Shown: piece after piece, positions 63,319 through 64,000 of the stretch
Layout of the letters: every line of letters begins with the position of its first letter
How positions within the stretch are numbered: the first letter of the stretch is position 1
Source of the DNA: Leptospiraceae bacterium
Lineage (GTDB): Bacteria; Spirochaetota; Leptospiria; Leptospirales; Leptospiraceae
Assembly (NCBI GenBank): GCA_017996175.1
Contig: JAGOHK010000006.1
Span: 32,224 to 96,223 of the forward strand
DNA: 64,000 bases
Direction: 5' to 3'
Notes under the pieces: model-generated
Told to the model about the DNA's origin: nothing
Seen by the model: the letters and a program-made list of their open reading frames with translations, nothing else
The model's database searches: none
Position numbers and translations under genes: made by a program

Positions 63319-64000
63319 ATGAAACCTATTTTTCAAAGATTTTGGCAAGTCACCGCATTGTTGGCTTTTTCCTTAATTTGGTTTGCAGCTTGTAACAAAG
63401 AGCCTGTTACAGAAGAGGCTAAACTCACTTATGCGCCAGAAGTCCCTCCCCCAATCACTCGAAAGAATCCAGCTAAGGTAATTATTAACTTAGAGACTCA
63501 AGAAGTGGTTGGTCGATTGGCTGACGGAGTGGAATACACGTTTTGGACATTTGGTGGCACTGTGCCAGGTCCTTTTATTCGGATTAGAGAAGGGGATGAT
63601 GTTGAGTTTAATCTACACAATCACCCAAGTAGCAAAATGCCCCACAACATCGACTTACACGCAGTAACCGGTCAAGGTGGTGGAGCGGGAGCATCTTTGA
63701 CAGTTCCAGGTAGATCGTCCAAGTTTTCCTTTAAAGCGATTAACGCAGGGCTTTATATTTACCATTGTGCAACTTCTCCCGTGGGAATGCATATCGCGAA
63801 TGGAATGTATGGACTTATTTTTGTAGAGCCGAAAGAAGGTTTGCCTAAAGTAGATAAAGAATACTACATTGTGCAAAGTGAATTTTACACAAATGGAAAA
63901 CACGGAGCTCCTGGTCTTCAAGGATTTAACATGGAAAAAGCTCTAACGGAAACTCCTGATTATGTGGTGTTTAACGGTTCTGTAGGTTCTCTTACTGACA
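63319..64000 (+). CDS. nirK: Copper-containing nitrite reductase (3' end cut by window)
   Basis: Reduces nitrite to NO in the periplasm during denitrification. The window ends after 227 codons. A lipoprotein signal ends in WFAAC (Cys at about 25). Type 2 copper ligands lie in [15 protein letters not shown], with [54 protein letters not shown] following; the latter holds type 1 Cu Cys, His and Met ligands (HC...P-x-x-M-H...M). Residues match the NirK/AniA family closely. The FNR box implies oxygen or NO control. Confidence 0.95.
   Translation, partial: MKPIFQRFWQVTALLAFSLIWFAACNKEPVTEEAKLTYAPEVPPPITRKNPAKVIINLETQEVVGRLADGVEYTFWTFGGTVPGPFIRIREGDDVEFNLHNHPSSKMPHNIDLHAVTGQGGGAGASLTVPGRSSKFSFKAINAGLYIYHCATSPVGMHIANGMYGLIFVEPKEGLPKVDKEYYIVQSEFYTNGKHGAPGLQGFNMEKALTETPDYVVFNGSVGSLTD

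Overview
The window is AT-rich bacterial chromosomal DNA, almost certainly from a spirochaete of the Leptospiraceae. The best evidence is a LipL21-type outer-membrane lipoprotein (29068-29601), a giant SpiroCoCo-type coiled-coil protein (31219-34626), LL-diaminopimelate aminotransferase, a 7TM-DISM/SpoIIE phosphatase, many lipoproteins with loose spirochaetal lipoboxes (LSNC, LTNC, FISC, LLEC, FQNC), Calx-beta-like surface lipoproteins, and a small bacterial histone. Denitrification (nirK), copper-export and cytochrome genes suggest a free-living environmental relative rather than a host-restricted pathogen. This assignment is inferred from gene content, not from a phylogenetic marker.

Layout. 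0-7 kb: cut pyrB, a DUF2203 gene, dapL, a Fic protein behind an array of palindromic sites, a glycosyltransferase/transhydrogenase pair, an FHA protein and tRNA-Leu. 7-20 kb (accessory, surface-oriented): two large lipoproteins, a HigBA-like toxin-antitoxin pair between 20-bp direct repeats, small membrane proteins, a PDZ-thioredoxin fusion, SH3-like and ankyrin proteins. 20-37 kb (mostly core): fumC, a lipidated GH1 enzyme, a cNMP-binding protein with an AI-2E-type permease, tatD-serS, DUF971, vapBC, cysE, lipL21, aroA, the coiled-coil giant, a bacterial histone followed by map, and tmk. 37-45 kb: a membrane SpoIIE phosphatase, then the leftward cluster WYL regulator-ispE-tRNA-Gln-glmU(N)-prs-rplY-pth-dinB, with an order resembling the Firmicute glmU-prs-ctc-pth locus. 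45-51 kb: a solitary nucleotidyltransferase, a DUF4143 ATPase behind nested mini-ORFs, and a complete copper-response locus (cueR, its 19-bp-spacer promoter, copZ, copA). 51-52.5 kb: repeat-rich and nearly gene-free, with decayed copies of a lipoprotein start region. 52.5-64 kb: ferredoxin, STAS protein, galK, pgi, thioesterase, Calx-beta lipoprotein, a dihaem cytochrome/beta-helix pair, hydrolase, rsmE, and a cut nirK behind a perfect FNR/DNR box.

Most striking observations: a histone-fold protein; a peptidyl-tRNA hydrolase homologue in which the catalytic His and several other active-site residues are substituted; a four-half-site palindrome array before the Fic gene; coupled tandem mini-ORFs before the ATPase gene; and several families of dispersed extragenic palindromes, including perfect palindromes of 52, 46 and 34 bp. 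No insertion sequence with a transposase, no prophage, no CRISPR array and no rRNA was seen.
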